A stretch of 64,000 nt of DNA from Acinetobacter puyangensis (GCF_900096995.1 NZ_OANT01000011.1:1-64000); one strand, 5' to 3'; numbered from the stretch's first letter, positions 8,454-20,557 are shown. Made by a program: numbers and translations. The notes: generated from the letters alone by a model not told the origin.

Positions 8454-9830
8454 ATGCTTTGGGCAGAATGCTTAGTACGTTTACGACAAGAGTTGTCTGA
8501 TAACGTCTTTGCGATGTGGATACGTCCTCTGCATGCAGAACAGTCTGGTGAAACATTAAAATTGTTTGCACCGAACCCCTATTGGACAAATTATATTCAA
8601 AAAAACCATTTGGAATTAATTTCTATTTTGGTGGAGCAAATTTCCCAAGGACAAATTCGACATGTGGAAGTGCTGGTTGATTCCCGCCCAGGTGCAATTG
8701 TAAATGTGCAGTCAACACCCGCCACAACAACAGCTGCTTTATCCTCTAATGTGCCTGCCACTAAAGTGACTTCACAGCAGGAAGCCCCTGCAAAAAATGC
8801 AAAAAAACGACAACTGAATCCTTTATTTACCTTTTCTTTGTTTGTGGAAGGTCGTTCTAACCAGATGGCGGCTGAGACTTGTCGTAAAGTATTAACCCAA
8901 TTGGGTGCACCGCAGCATAATCCTTTATTTTTATATGGTCCCACTGGTTTGGGTAAAACTCACTTGATGCAAGCTGTGGGTAATGCATTATTACAGGTAC
9001 GCCCTAATGCCCGTGTCATGTACATGACCGCAGAAAGTTTTGTACAGGATTTTGTCAGTTCCCTGCAGCGCGGTAAAGTTGAAGAGTTTAAGAAAAATTG
9101 TCGTTCTCTGGATTTAATGCTGGTCGATGATATTCATTTACTGGCCGGTAAAGAAGCCAGTTTAGTTGAGTTTTTTTATACGTTTAATGCTTTGCTGGAT
9201 GAGTCGAAACAAATTATTTTAACCTCCGATCGTTATCCAAAAGAAATGAAAGGATTGCTGGATGATCGTTTGGTTTCGCGCTTTTCTTGGGGGTTATCGG
9301 TGGGTATTGAACCGCCAGATATTGAAACTCGCATCGAAATTTTATTAAAAAAAGCTGAAAGCAATCATGTTGATTTGCCACGCAATTGTGCTTTGTTTAT
9401 TGCCCAACAGGTGGTTGCCAATGTGCGTGAGCTTGAGGGTGCACTAAACAAAGTTGTGGCGATCGCCCGTTTTAAAGGAACGCCGATTGATCTTGATGTG
9501 GTGCGAGAATCTTTAAAAGATGTGTTGGCGATTCGCGCCAGAACCATTAGTGTGGAAAATATCCAGCGAGTGGTGAGTGAATATTTTCGTATTCCCTTAA
9601 AAGAATTAACCGGACCTAAACGTACCCGGATTTATGCTCGTCCCCGTCAATTGGCGATGGGCCTGGCACGTGAGCTGACCGGGGATAGTTTTCCGGAAAT
9701 TGGTATGGCATTTGGTGGGCGCGATCATAGTACCGTGATGCATGCTTGTGAAAAAGTACAAAGCCTGCGCGATGAAGATCCAACATTTAATGAAGATTAT
9801 AAAAACTTAATGCGTTTGTTGCAAAGTTAG
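8454..9830 (+). CDS. dnaA: Chromosomal replication initiator DnaA
   Basis: A 458-aa initiator that binds DnaA boxes and opens oriC. Domain I is at residues 1-85 (LWAECLVRLRQELSDNVFAMWI), followed by a variable Ala/Thr-rich linker. The AAA+ domain has Walker A GPTGLGKTH and Walker B LMLVDDIHLL. C-terminal domain IV carries the DnaA signature (MGLARELTGDSFPEIGMAFG then GRDHSTVMHA). The ATG at 8454 follows a purine-rich GATAGGGG site. It lies directly after the origin and 109 bases before dnaN. Confidence 0.98.
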   Translation: MLWAECLVRLRQELSDNVFAMWIRPLHAEQSGETLKLFAPNPYWTNYIQKNHLELISILVEQISQGQIRHVEVLVDSRPGAIVNVQSTPATTTAALSSNVPATKVTSQQEAPAKNAKKRQLNPLFTFSLFVEGRSNQMAAETCRKVLTQLGAPQHNPLFLYGPTGLGKTHLMQAVGNALLQVRPNARVMYMTAESFVQDFVSSLQRGKVEEFKKNCRSLDLMLVDDIHLLAGKEASLVEFFYTFNALLDESKQIILTSDRYPKEMKGLLDDRLVSRFSWGLSVGIEPPDIETRIEILLKKAESNHVDLPRNCALFIAQQVVANVRELEGALNKVVAIARFKGTPIDLDVVRESLKDVLAIRARTISVENIQRVVSEYFRIPLKELTGPKRTRIYARPRQLAMGLARELTGDSFPEIGMAFGGRDHSTVMHACEKVQSLRDEDPTFNEDYKNLMRLLQS

Positions 9831-9939
9831 CGGTATAACAATCAACACTTGTGATTTTTAAGATCGCAATTATTCTTATGTTCTCACTAAAACTCGGTTA
9901 GAATAGCCCTAGTTTTGTATTTGCCTTGAGGATTGAGAC

Positions 9940-11085
9940 GTGCGATTAAAAATAGCCAAAGAAACCTTATTAAATGTGCTTGCTCATGTGATGGGTGCGG
10001 TTGAACGTCGTCATACTTTAAATATTCTCTCCAATGTCAAAGTACAGGTGTCTGAAACCCAACTGACCATTACTGGTTCGGATTTAGAGGTTGAACTAGT
10101 GGCAAGTGCGACCTTGGAAGCCGGCGCATGTTTACAGGCAGGCGAAAGTACAGTACCTGCGCGTAAACTGATGGATATCTGCAAATCTTTGCCGAATGCT
10201 GCATTGATTGATTTGCAGGTGACAGAAGATCAGCGCTGTATCATTATGTCCGGACAAAGCCGTTTTGTGCTGGGTACACTGGCAGCCGAAGATTATCCAC
10301 TGTTAAGTACAGAACAAATTCAGGGAATGCAAGTTCATGTTTCACAACGTGAATTAAAGCGTTTATTTGAAAAAACTGCATTTGCCATGGCGGTACAGGA
10401 TGTACGTTTTTATTTAACTGGCACATTGCTGGAAATTGAACAAAATAAACTGCGTGCAGTGACCACAGATGGGCATCGTTTGGCACTTTGTGAAACAGAA
10501 GCGCAATCTACTGCACAAAATGCCATTCAAGCCATTGTGCCACGTAAAGCAGTAGGTGAGTTACAGCGCCTGTTAACGGTGGAAGATTTACCTTTAACTT
10601 TACTCATTGGTCGTGAGTTATTGAATGTAAGTATCGAATTACCGGCACGAGAAAAAGAATCTGCAATTGTGGTTCGATTTACCACCAAACTGATTGATGG
10701 TAAATTCCCTGATTATCGTCGTGTGGTCCCTCGTGGAGGCGATAAAATTGCTACATTGGCACATGATGCATTTAAACAATCCTTACAACGTGTGGCAATT
10801 TTAAGTAATGAAAAATTACGGGGCGTTTTCCTGAATTTTAATCACGACAGCTTACAACTACGTGCCAATAACCCGGAACAAGACGAAGCAGTTGAAGATT
10901 TCGTCATGCAATATCAAGGCGAAAACTTAGAGATGTCATTCAATGCCCAATATATTCTTGATGTATTGAATGCACTGGATGGCGATGATGTACAAATGCA
11001 AATGTCTGAAGCCAATCAATCTGTTTTAATGCAGGATCCAAGTCAGCCAACACAAACTTATGTTGTGATGCCAATGCGTGTCTAA
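9940..11085 (+). CDS. dnaN: DNA polymerase III beta sliding clamp
   Basis: A 381-aa sliding clamp that tethers DNA polymerases to template as a dimeric ring. The sequence has the three repeated clamp domains and ends in the typical PMRV, where the conserved C-terminus reaches the partner-binding pocket. The start codon is GTG (9940-9942), preceded by GAGGATTGAG; the product starts [11 protein letters not shown], matching the family's N-terminus, so GTG is correct. A TAGAAT -10-like hexamer lies in the dnaA-dnaN gap, so dnaN may have its own promoter. recF follows two bases after the stop. Confidence 0.98.
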   Translation: MRLKIAKETLLNVLAHVMGAVERRHTLNILSNVKVQVSETQLTITGSDLEVELVASATLEAGACLQAGESTVPARKLMDICKSLPNAALIDLQVTEDQRCIIMSGQSRFVLGTLAAEDYPLLSTEQIQGMQVHVSQRELKRLFEKTAFAMAVQDVRFYLTGTLLEIEQNKLRAVTTDGHRLALCETEAQSTAQNAIQAIVPRKAVGELQRLLTVEDLPLTLLIGRELLNVSIELPAREKESAIVVRFTTKLIDGKFPDYRRVVPRGGDKIATLAHDAFKQSLQRVAILSNEKLRGVFLNFNHDSLQLRANNPEQDEAVEDFVMQYQGENLEMSFNAQYILDVLNALDGDDVQMQMSEANQSVLMQDPSQPTQTYVVMPMRV

Positions 11086-11087
11086 AT

Positions 11088-12161
11088 ATGCTATTGCATA
11101 AGCTGCGTATCGAGCGATTAAGAAACTTACAAGCGGTTGCACTGGATCAGTTGCAGCCGTTTAATGTCTTTTATGGTGCCAATGGTTCAGGCAAAACCTC
11201 GATTCTCGAAGCCATTCATCTATTGGCTACAGGACGCTCATTTCGCACGTATACCCCAAAACATTATATTCAATATCATCAAAACGACACGGTGGTGTTT
11301 GCCCAGTCCAGCGAGTATCGCATCGGTTTGCAAAAAATGAATAGTGGCGAACAGATTATGCGGGTCAATGGCGATACTGTGGCAACACAAGGTCAACTGG
11401 CCAAAATTTTACCGGTACAGGTGATAGAACCGCAAAGTACCGATATTATCGATCAAGGCGCAAAACCCAGACGACAAATGCTGGACTGGTTAATGTTCCA
11501 CGTGGAACCGGATTTTTATCCGATTTGGCAAAATTATTCCCGTGCCTTAAAACAGCGTAATTCATTACTCAAAAGCTATCCCGTACCGCGAGAACAGGTC
11601 AAAATCTGGGATCAGGTATTGGCACAAGAAGGTGAGCGCATTCATATGCTGCGTGACATTATCGTGGATCGTTGGCAAGTAGATGTACAGCAGGAATTAA
11701 ACTATTTATTACCTGATGTACAGATTGATCTGGAATATTATGCAGGGTTTTCTACGGAACTCGGATTGGCACAACAGCTCGATCAGGAATTACAAAAAGA
11801 CATTGATCGACGTCTGACGCATCATGGTGCACACCGGGCCGATTTACGATTAAAAACAGCAATTGGCTATGCAGATGATGTATTATCACGGGGGCAAAAA
11901 AAGTTATTAATCATTGCATTAAAACTGGCCCAAATTAGCATGTTGAATAGGTCAAACAAGGAAACTGTGGTATTATTGGATGATCTAACAGCAGAACTAG
12001 ATTCGCAGGCACAACAACGATTAATTAGCCGTTTGCATCAGTTGGGTAGTCAGGTTTTCCTTACCACTTTAGATCAACATGCAGTGCAAATATGCTTGGA
12101 TCAACAACATATGCGCTATCAATTGTTTTGTGTGGAATCTGGACAAGTCAGTCCAATTTAA
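11088..12161 (+). CDS. recF: DNA replication and repair protein RecF
   Basis: A 357-aa SMC-like ATPase that loads RecA at gaps with RecO and RecR. It has the N-terminal [12 protein letters not shown] start and Walker [18 protein letters not shown] followed by ATGRSFR. The C-terminal signature is [16 protein letters not shown], with the [12 protein letters not shown] Walker B/D-loop. The start is two bases after the dnaN stop, indicating one transcript. It is slightly divergent in the middle, as is usual for RecF. Confidence 0.97.
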   Translation: MLLHKLRIERLRNLQAVALDQLQPFNVFYGANGSGKTSILEAIHLLATGRSFRTYTPKHYIQYHQNDTVVFAQSSEYRIGLQKMNSGEQIMRVNGDTVATQGQLAKILPVQVIEPQSTDIIDQGAKPRRQMLDWLMFHVEPDFYPIWQNYSRALKQRNSLLKSYPVPREQVKIWDQVLAQEGERIHMLRDIIVDRWQVDVQQELNYLLPDVQIDLEYYAGFSTELGLAQQLDQELQKDIDRRLTHHGAHRADLRLKTAIGYADDVLSRGQKKLLIIALKLAQISMLNRSNKETVVLLDDLTAELDSQAQQRLISRLHQLGSQVFLTTLDQHAVQICLDQQHMRYQLFCVESGQVSPI

Positions 12162-14666
<2,505 letters not shown>

Positions 14667-14733
14667 AATACGCCATTAGAGGCGTTCATACACTTTAAAA
14701 TTAGACGACAAAAACTAGTTTAATGGCTATTAA

Positions 14734-14770
14734 AAAGCAGGCGATTCGTTAAGAATCGCCTGCTTTGTTT
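14734..14770 (+). terminator. Rho-independent terminator after gyrB
   Basis: A perfect 14-base-pair stem (14734-14747 with 14753-14766), loop GTTAA, is followed by TTGTTTC-type T-rich sequence. It is placed 68 bases after the gyrB stop and before the convergent small gene at 14796. The upstream arm has an A run, so it could also serve the minus-strand gene. Confidence 0.85.
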
Positions 14771-14795
14771 CTGATTTAAAAAGTATTATATAAAT

Positions 14796-15044
14796 TTATT
14801 GTGCCTGAGTCTGCCAACGTTGTTGAGCTTCACTTGCAGAGATATTTAAAATTACTTTATCATTTTGAATATCCTGAATCCAGGAGGTCGGAATATAATG
14901 ATGCTGACCGTCAGCATCTTCGTCATTTTTGATCAGTTTGACTTGATCTTGACCTTCTAAATGATCGACACGTCCGACATGTTCATGATCAGAACCGAGT
15001 ACTTCTGCATGTTCTTGAATTGAATTTGGATCTAAAGTCGCCAT
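14796..15044 (-). CDS. DUF2171-family small protein
   Basis: An 82-aa soluble acidic protein with the DUF2171/PRC-barrel-like pattern: IQEHAEVLGSDHEHVGRVDHLEG, then KLIKNDEDADGQHHYIPTSWI. The function of the family is unknown; members are often stress-associated. The start at 15044 is chosen over 15056 because GGAG, lying inside the longer version's first codons, is well spaced before it. It stands alone, convergent with gyrB. Confidence 0.8.
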   Translation of the reverse strand: MATLDPNSIQEHAEVLGSDHEHVGRVDHLEGQDQVKLIKNDEDADGQHHYIPTSWIQDIQNDKVILNISASEAQQRWQTQAQ

Positions 15045-15824
15045 GGTATTCTCCATATTTATGTCTTTTGATTAAGGGTGGAACCAAATTTAAATGTTTT
15101 ATTCAGTTCCAGTACTCACTAAGCTAATATGAATTGACGTTAAGAAATAGACCAGAAAGATCACGTTATGTAAGATTGATAGTAGATTCTATTAAAGCGA
15201 TTATTATTTTAACAAAGTATTATATTTCAATAATTTAATTAAAATCCATAAAATTATGATGAAGATAATCAAGCAGTTGTATTTGTAATAAAACATATCA
15301 CTTCACTGTTCATGTAACCACGGTGAGATCTTGTATAACGTACATGCTTGATTTCTTACAAGTCATCAGTTGTTCATATCATTCTGGTCTAGGATCTAAA
15401 AAATACCTCCTTCTATAACGAATGTTATTGAGTTATCCACAGCGTAAAGATTAAATTTATTTTGAAGAAGGAAAGCATTGATATCTTATTTTTAAATTCA
15501 AAACATGGAATTAATTGATAAAATTTTGTGGATAACTTTGTATTTGAATTTAAAAAAATTAGTGCTATAAAATTATACTTGCGTTTTGCACAAGTTTATC
15601 CACAGTTTAAGTTTTTTAAATTTAAAATGAAAAATATTTCTTGCTGCTTTAATTATCCACATTGCTTTAAATTTAAAAGTGGCGTTATAGGGGGGAATTT
15701 TTTGAATTTAAAAAATAAGTGGGGCGGTGTGTGACTTTGGTTTAAAAATAAAACACGCTATAATATTTGATTATTTTATTGCCTAATTTTAGGTCTTCTT
15801 TTACTGTCGTCACTTAGCGGAAAT
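15045..15824. other. Intergenic region with a second DnaA-box cluster
   Basis: No gene is supported in these 780 bases. Four perfect DnaA boxes occur: 15433-15441(+), 15527-15535(-), 15596-15604(+) and 15653-15661(+). They are mixed with copies of the oriC-type AT-rich motif (about 15489-15503, 15542-15557, 15615-15630, 15665-15680, 15699-15716). A sigma70-like promoter for purE (TTTGGT at 15736, 17-base spacer, TATAAT at 15759-15764) ends the region. The first part (15060-15420) shows only AT-rich sequence. Confidence 0.8.
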
Positions 15825-16346
15825 ATGCCAATGAATGCGGTCAATACTGCCGATGCACAACCTTTAGTGGGAATTATCATGGGGTCTCAATCGGATTGGG
15901 CAACACTGGAACATACAGCAAATATGCTCGAACAACTTGAAGTTCCTTTTGAGGCAGAAGTAGTGTCAGCCCATCGTACACCCGACCGTTTATTTGAATA
16001 TGCAGAAACCGCGCGGCAACGTGGTATTCAGGTGATTATTGCCGGTGCTGGTGGTGCAGCACATTTACCTGGTATGTGCGCCGCCAAAACAGATTTACCA
16101 GTGCTTGGCGTACCCGTGAAATCATCGATTTTAAATGGTGTGGATTCGTTATTGTCGATTGTACAAATGCCGGCCGGGATTGCAGTCGGTACTTTGGCAA
16201 TTGGTCCTGCCGGTGCGACGAATGCAGCAATTCTGGCAGCACAGATTATTGCTTTAAATCATCCAGAAATTGCCGAAAATATAGCAGCTTTTCGTGCTGC
16301 ACAAACTGCAAAAGTAGCAAACAATAATATTCCGGGTCAGGCATAA
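15825..16346 (+). CDS. purE: N5-carboxyaminoimidazole ribonucleotide mutase
   Basis: A 173-aa class I PurE that converts N5-CAIR to CAIR in de novo purine synthesis. It has the conserved [25 protein letters not shown] and [13 protein letters not shown] motifs and a C-terminal helical tail. The start at 15825 (MPMNAV) could alternatively be the ATG six bases later. purK follows after 12 bases; PurK supplies the N5-CAIR substrate, so the two act in sequence. The TATAAT promoter at 15759 is the probable start of this operon, next to the DnaA-box cluster. Confidence 0.96.
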   Translation: MPMNAVNTADAQPLVGIIMGSQSDWATLEHTANMLEQLEVPFEAEVVSAHRTPDRLFEYAETARQRGIQVIIAGAGGAAHLPGMCAAKTDLPVLGVPVKSSILNGVDSLLSIVQMPAGIAVGTLAIGPAGATNAAILAAQIIALNHPEIAENIAAFRAAQTAKVANNNIPGQA

Positions 16347-16358
16347 GGACGATTCAAC

Positions 16359-17492
16359 ATGACAACAACCACAATCGGTATTTTTGGTGGGGGTCAATTG
16401 GGTCGAATGATGGCCCAAGCTGCCTTACCATTAAATATTAAATGTACTTTTTTTGAAGCAAAAACAGATTGTCCTGCGGCAGCTTTAGGTCGTGTCATCT
16501 CATCTCGGACAGACCATGGTTTACAGGATTTTATTGCCAGTGCCGATGTATTTAGTCTGGAATTTGAAAATACACCGCTTGCTGATGTCGATGTTTTACG
16601 CCAGAACAAAAGTCTGTTCCCACCTCGTCCGGCGTTAGCAACTGCACAAAATCGTCTTTTGGAAAAAGCACTGTTTGATGCGTTAAATATTCCTGTTGCA
16701 GCCTATCGTGCTGTTGATAGTTTAGCCAGTTTAAAACAGGCTGTTGCCGATCTAGGCTTACCGATTGTGCTTAAAACTGCAACCGGTGGTTATGATGGCA
16801 AAGGGCAGTTCGTATTGCGTGAAGCTGATCAGATTGAACAGGCTTGGGCAGAATTGGGCCCTGCAAAAAGTTTGATTGCAGAAAGTTTTGTACAATTTTC
16901 TCGGGAAGTATCCATTATTGCGGTACGTGGACAGGATGGTGAGGTACGTACTTGGGATCTTGCTGAAAATCATCATCATCATGGCATTTTATCTCATTCC
17001 ATTGTACCTGCACCAGATAGTCAAGACTTGCAGCCTGTGGCACAGGATTATATTACCCGCTTATTGCATCACCTCAATTATGTGGGCGTGTTGACACTGG
17101 AATTATTTGTCACAGAACAGGGTTTATATGCCAATGAAATGGCACCTCGAGTTCATAATTCTGGACATTGGTCGATTGAAGGCGCTGTTTGTTCTCAATT
17201 TGAAAACCATATTCGTGCAGTCGCGGGTTTACCTTTAGGCTCAACACAGACGGTTCGACCAACTGTGATGATCAATATCATTGGTCAATATCCCAAAACT
17301 GAAGAAGTATTGGCTTTGTCCGGTGCTCATCTGCATCTTTATGATAAATCTGAACGCACTGGACGAAAAATTGGACATATTACCTTGATGCCAATGGATA
17401 GTAATGATCTGACTTCTTTGTGTACTCAACTGGCAAAAATCTTACCAGAACCCTTAGCTTTAACAGAAAAAATTCAAATAAATGTCGACTAG
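16359..17492 (+). CDS. purK: N5-carboxyaminoimidazole ribonucleotide synthase
   Basis: A 377-aa ATP-grasp enzyme that makes N5-CAIR from AIR, bicarbonate and ATP. The N-terminal Rossmann-like IGIFGGGQLGRMMA and the ATP-grasp KTATGGYDGKGQ loop are visible, as are the metal-binding ELFVTEQGLYANEMAPRVHNSGHW and the EGAVCSQFENH region. Length and motif order are normal. It overlaps no other gene, and is co-directional with and close to purE. Confidence 0.96.
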   Translation: MTTTTIGIFGGGQLGRMMAQAALPLNIKCTFFEAKTDCPAAALGRVISSRTDHGLQDFIASADVFSLEFENTPLADVDVLRQNKSLFPPRPALATAQNRLLEKALFDALNIPVAAYRAVDSLASLKQAVADLGLPIVLKTATGGYDGKGQFVLREADQIEQAWAELGPAKSLIAESFVQFSREVSIIAVRGQDGEVRTWDLAENHHHHGILSHSIVPAPDSQDLQPVAQDYITRLLHHLNYVGVLTLELFVTEQGLYANEMAPRVHNSGHWSIEGAVCSQFENHIRAVAGLPLGSTQTVRPTVMINIIGQYPKTEEVLALSGAHLHLYDKSERTGRKIGHITLMPMDSNDLTSLCTQLAKILPEPLALTEKIQINVD

Positions 17493-17546
17493 GTCTAAAA
17501 AATAAACATATAATGCAATTTAGTTAACATAAATCGCATTTATTTC

Positions 17547-17635
17547 TTGCAAATCCTGAGTGATTTGCTATACTTTGTTTTATTAGAACTGCTTTTTAGT
17601 TTATACGGTAACACACCCCTGTTACCGTTTTTTTT
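17547..17635 (+). ncRNA. Candidate small RNA or orphan promoter-terminator pair
   Basis: A strong extended promoter (TTGCAA 17547-17552, 16-base spacer, TGC plus TATACT at 17569-17574) is followed about 30 bases after the likely start by a terminator: stem ACGGTAAC 17605-17612 with GTTACCGT 17621-17628, then eight T. The predicted transcript is about 50 nt with no reading frame. Alternatively the hairpin may simply terminate purEK and the promoter may be fortuitous. Confidence 0.45.
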
Positions 17636-17884
17636 GCCTACGATTTTCTGTCCTTTTCTTTTCGCATATTCATTATTAACATTCTTATTAGATACACGGA
17701 TTTTTATATTCATTATTTTAAAATGATTATAAATATTGTTTTTCATCTGTTTGTTATATTGTGGCAAAAATATTGCTTTATAAATATTTTTGGGTTGATA
17801 CAAAAACATAGCGGAAGTTATATGCTATAACGGCCTAGAATATTTTTACTATGATTAAATTATCACATTTAAGGTTTTAACATC
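17636..17884. other. AT-rich leader region before guaD
   Basis: No gene is supported here. A weak reading frame on the minus strand spanning 17540-17809 is Lys/Asn-rich low-complexity sequence, typical of non-coding AT-rich DNA. The guaD promoter probably lies near 17810-17850, where TATATGCTATAACG is found. Confidence 0.5.
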
Positions 17885-19192
17885 ATGAAGTCTAATGTCG
17901 CCATTCGCAGTCAATTTCTGGATATACAGCAATTGGTTGAGCAAGCAGAATATATTGCAGATCAGGTACGTTATCTAAAAGATGGTCTATTATTGATTCA
18001 GGATGGGAAAATTAGCTGGTTTGGTGAGTGGCAGGAAGGGCAACAATATGTGACGGATTCGTTCCACGTGGAACATTATCCGGATCAGTTGATTATTCCG
18101 GGTTTTCTTGATACGCATATTCATTATCCGCAAACCGAAATGATTGGTGCGTATGGCGAACAGTTGCTGGAATGGCTGGATACCTATACTTTTCCAACAG
18201 AAATTCAGTTTCAGGATCGGGATCATGCCGATAAAATTGCCAAAATTTTTATTCAGGAATTATTGAAAAACGGTACTACTACTGCTTTGGTATTTTGTAC
18301 TGTGGAATTACAATCGGTGGATGCCTTATTTGAAGAAGCAGAAAAATATAATATGCGTATTATTGCCGGTAAGGTAATGATGGATCGTTTTGCTCCTGAG
18401 GCGCTGCTGGATACCGCAGAATCTAGTTACCATGACTCCAAAGCACTGATTGAAAAATGGCACAATAACGGGCGTGCTTTATATGCAATTACCCCGCGAT
18501 TTGCACCGACATCGACAGCTGAGCAACTGAAAAAAGCAGGACAATTAAAACAGGAATTTCCTGATGTGTATGTACATACACATTTAAGCGAAAATAAAAA
18601 TGAAATTGCTTGGGTAAAAGAATTGTATCCAGAACAAAAAGGTTATCTGGATGTTTACGATCATTACGGTTTAACCGGTAAAAAATCGGTGTTTGCGCAT
18701 TGTGTACATCTGGAAGAGCAGGAGTGGGATTGCATGCATGCCACCGATTCCGCCATTGCATTTTGTCCAACCTCAAATTTATTTTTAGGCAGTGGTCTTT
18801 TTCCACTAAAAACTGCATGGCAAAAACAGGTCAAGCTGGGATTGGGTACCGATATTGGGGCAGGTACATCCTTTAGCTTATTACAAACTGCAAATGAGGC
18901 ATATAAGGTTCAGCAGTTACAAGGCTATAGTCTTTCTGCATTTGAAGCGTTTTATCATGCAACACTTGGTAGCGCAAAGGCATTGGATTTAGACGATAAG
19001 CTAGGTAACTTTAATGTTGGTAAAGAAGCAGATTTTGTGGTCTTGGATTTAAATGCCACGGTACTACAACAGTTACGTCAAAGCACCACAAAAAATATTG
19101 AAGACAAATTATTTGCTTTATTTACCCTTGGTGATGATCGTAATGTATTGGCAACCTATGTATATGGACAAAAGGTTTATCAGCGTGAATGA
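17885..19192 (+). CDS. guaD: Guanine deaminase
   Basis: A 435-aa amidohydrolase that converts guanine to xanthine and ammonia. The metal-binding HxH is in PGFLDTHIHYPQTEMIGAYG, with the guanine-deaminase-specific LLEWLDTYTFPTE following. Further metal ligands sit in VHTHLSENKNEI and FAHCVHLEE, and the catalytic Asp in LGLGTDIGAGTSFS. The family normally has about 430-440 residues. It lies in a run of purine genes (purE, purK, hpt), consistent with purine salvage and catabolism. A small GTG-initiated frame overlaps its last eight bases. Confidence 0.95.
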   Translation: MKSNVAIRSQFLDIQQLVEQAEYIADQVRYLKDGLLLIQDGKISWFGEWQEGQQYVTDSFHVEHYPDQLIIPGFLDTHIHYPQTEMIGAYGEQLLEWLDTYTFPTEIQFQDRDHADKIAKIFIQELLKNGTTTALVFCTVELQSVDALFEEAEKYNMRIIAGKVMMDRFAPEALLDTAESSYHDSKALIEKWHNNGRALYAITPRFAPTSTAEQLKKAGQLKQEFPDVYVHTHLSENKNEIAWVKELYPEQKGYLDVYDHYGLTGKKSVFAHCVHLEEQEWDCMHATDSAIAFCPTSNLFLGSGLFPLKTAWQKQVKLGLGTDIGAGTSFSLLQTANEAYKVQQLQGYSLSAFEAFYHATLGSAKALDLDDKLGNFNVGKEADFVVLDLNATVLQQLRQSTTKNIEDKLFALFTLGDDRNVLATYVYGQKVYQRE

Positions 19193-19316
19193 GAAAACAA
19201 AGAGTGCAAAATCAAATTCAATCAAGAGAATTGCTGGATTGGTGGGCGTTATGTGTGTCTTGCTTTTGCTTAAACAGGATCAATCGCAAAAAAATCCACC
19301 AACTAAAGCGGATTAG
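19185..19316 (+). CDS. Hypothetical 43-aa membrane peptide
   Basis: A GTG start at 19185 overlaps the end of guaD by eight bases in another frame. The product has a basic N-terminus (NEKTKSAKSNSIKR), one hydrophobic segment (IAGLVGVMCVLLLL), then a polar tail. Overlap with guaD suggests translational coupling. No family is recognised and no clear Shine-Dalgarno is present beyond GCGTGAATGAG, so it could be non-coding. Confidence 0.4.
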   Translation: MNEKTKSAKSNSIKRIAGLVGVMCVLLLLKQDQSQKNPPTKAD

Positions 19317-19384
19317 TCATGAATATTGTGCATGATTGCATTAAAATATCCCTCGTACCATCCATAGACAACGAAAGGTAAGCC

Positions 19385-19918
19385 ATGGCTGCACAAATGG
19401 AAGTAATGATTTCTCAACAGGAAATTATACAACGAATAGAAGACATGGCTGAGAAAATTAATCAGTTCTATCAAAATAGCGATAAAGAGCTGGTGTTGAT
19501 TGGCTTACTGCGTGGATCATTTATTTTTATGGCAGATTTATGCCGTTATCTTGATAAGCCCCACGAACTGGATTTTATGACGGTGTCAAGTTACGGTACC
19601 AAAACCAAATCGACCCGTGATGTCAGAATCTTAAAAGATCTGGATGGCGAAATTCGCGGTAAAGATGTTCTGGTTGTGGAAGACATCATCGATTCTGGCA
19701 ATACCTTAAGTAAAGTGATTGAAATTTTAAAAACCCGAGAACCGAACAGTATCGAATTGTGTACGTTGATTTCCAAACCCTCACGTCGTGAAATTAATAT
19801 TCCGGTGAGATTTATAGGGTTTGAGGTTGAAGATAAGTTTATTGTGGGTTATGGACTAGATTATGCACAGAAATATCGCCATTTGCCTTTTATTGCACAT
19901 ATTCTAGAAATAGATTGA
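19385..19918 (+). CDS. hpt: Hypoxanthine phosphoribosyltransferase
   Basis: A 177-aa purine salvage enzyme that transfers phosphoribose from PRPP to hypoxanthine (and guanine). The PRPP-binding motif [14 protein letters not shown] is diagnostic of type I phosphoribosyltransferases. The flexible loop region [13 protein letters not shown] and the C-terminal [15 protein letters not shown] are typical of Hpt. AAAGGTAAGCC precedes the ATG. It follows guaD in a purine-related stretch and has its own gap, so it is probably transcribed separately. Confidence 0.95.
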   Translation: MAAQMEVMISQQEIIQRIEDMAEKINQFYQNSDKELVLIGLLRGSFIFMADLCRYLDKPHELDFMTVSSYGTKTKSTRDVRILKDLDGEIRGKDVLVVEDIIDSGNTLSKVIEILKTREPNSIELCTLISKPSRREINIPVRFIGFEVEDKFIVGYGLDYAQKYRHLPFIAHILEID

Positions 19919-19993
19919 TTTTTATGCACAATAACGCTACATAAAAGTGCAAATTTTCCCTATATTTTTTAATGTGTTTCTTGAATACTTTGG

Positions 19994-20260
19994 GGGTCTG
20001 TTGACACTTCGTCTATGATTGCGACAGTGGCTGTTTTTTGGGTGATACTAGGCATGAATAGTGAGATTTAGTTTTTCTAAATGAACTATTCATAACGACG
20101 TAGCATCAAAAAACAACCCTGTCCCGAAGGGTTGTGGTTAAAATTCCCTCATACGTCGTTATGAAATTTGCTAATAGAACCACTATTACCTGCGTTTCAT
20201 GCCTAGTCTGAAGAAATTTTAGCCGACAACGCAATCCATTTATGAAATATCAACAGACCC
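19994..20260 (+). mobile_element. 267-bp MITE-like element, copy 1
   Basis: Bounded by the inverted repeats GGGTCTGTTGA and TCAACAGACCC, exactly 267 bases long and non-coding. A second copy of identical length lies inverted at 49582-49848 and is similar along its whole length by eye, including shared blocks such as ATACTAGGCATGAATAGTGA, CTGTCCCGAAGGGTT and CTGAAGAAATTTTAGCC. Ends of this type resemble IS5-group insertion sequences, which would mobilise it in trans. No clean target duplication is visible. It ends 32 bases before the start of the next gene. Confidence 0.85.
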
Positions 20261-20292
20261 TTGTACACAAAACATAAAGGGAGAAACATAAT

Positions 20293-20544
20293 ATGCTGTC
20301 TTTAATTTGGGCCATTATTATCGGTTTTATTGCAGGTCTTATTGCAAGAGCCATTCATCCTGGAGAGGATAAAGCAGGCTTCATTGTCACCACTTTACTG
20401 GGGATTATAGGTTCTCTTGCTGCGACCTATGGTGGTCGAGCATTGGGTTGGTATGCAGAGAATGAAGCGGCTGGCTTTATTGCATCGGTTGTTGGCGCAA
20501 TCGTGATTCTGTTTATTTATAACCTGATCAGTAAGAAAGCTTAA
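20293..20544 (+). CDS. GlsB/YeaQ/YmgE-family small membrane protein
   Basis: An 83-aa protein with three hydrophobic segments in the transglycosylase-associated (GlsB/YeaQ) pattern: IIGFIAGLIARAIHPGEDKAGFIVTTLLGIIGS, then a Gly-rich second half ending in a helix. The family is stress-induced in many bacteria; its molecular role is unknown. It has a clear GGGAG site before the ATG. The MITE-like element inserted just upstream may alter or supply its promoter. Confidence 0.88.
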   Translation: MLSLIWAIIIGFIAGLIARAIHPGEDKAGFIVTTLLGIIGSLAATYGGRALGWYAENEAAGFIASVVGAIVILFIYNLISKKA

Positions 20545-20557
20545 TTTTTTTAAATTC

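Noticed and set aside
15528-15734. Plus-strand open frame of 68 codons in the second DnaA-box region
   Set aside because: The translation is Phe/Lys-rich and derives from DnaA boxes and AT repeats. No ribosome site.
17540-17809. Minus-strand open frame of 89 codons between purK and guaD
   Set aside because: The product is Lys/Asn/Ile-rich low complexity with no ribosome site, and it overlaps the promoter and terminator at 17547-17635.
17492-17885. Possible purine riboswitch upstream of guaD
   Set aside because: No three-way junction with the conserved purine-aptamer core could be read. The only clear structure is the simple terminator at 17605-17635.
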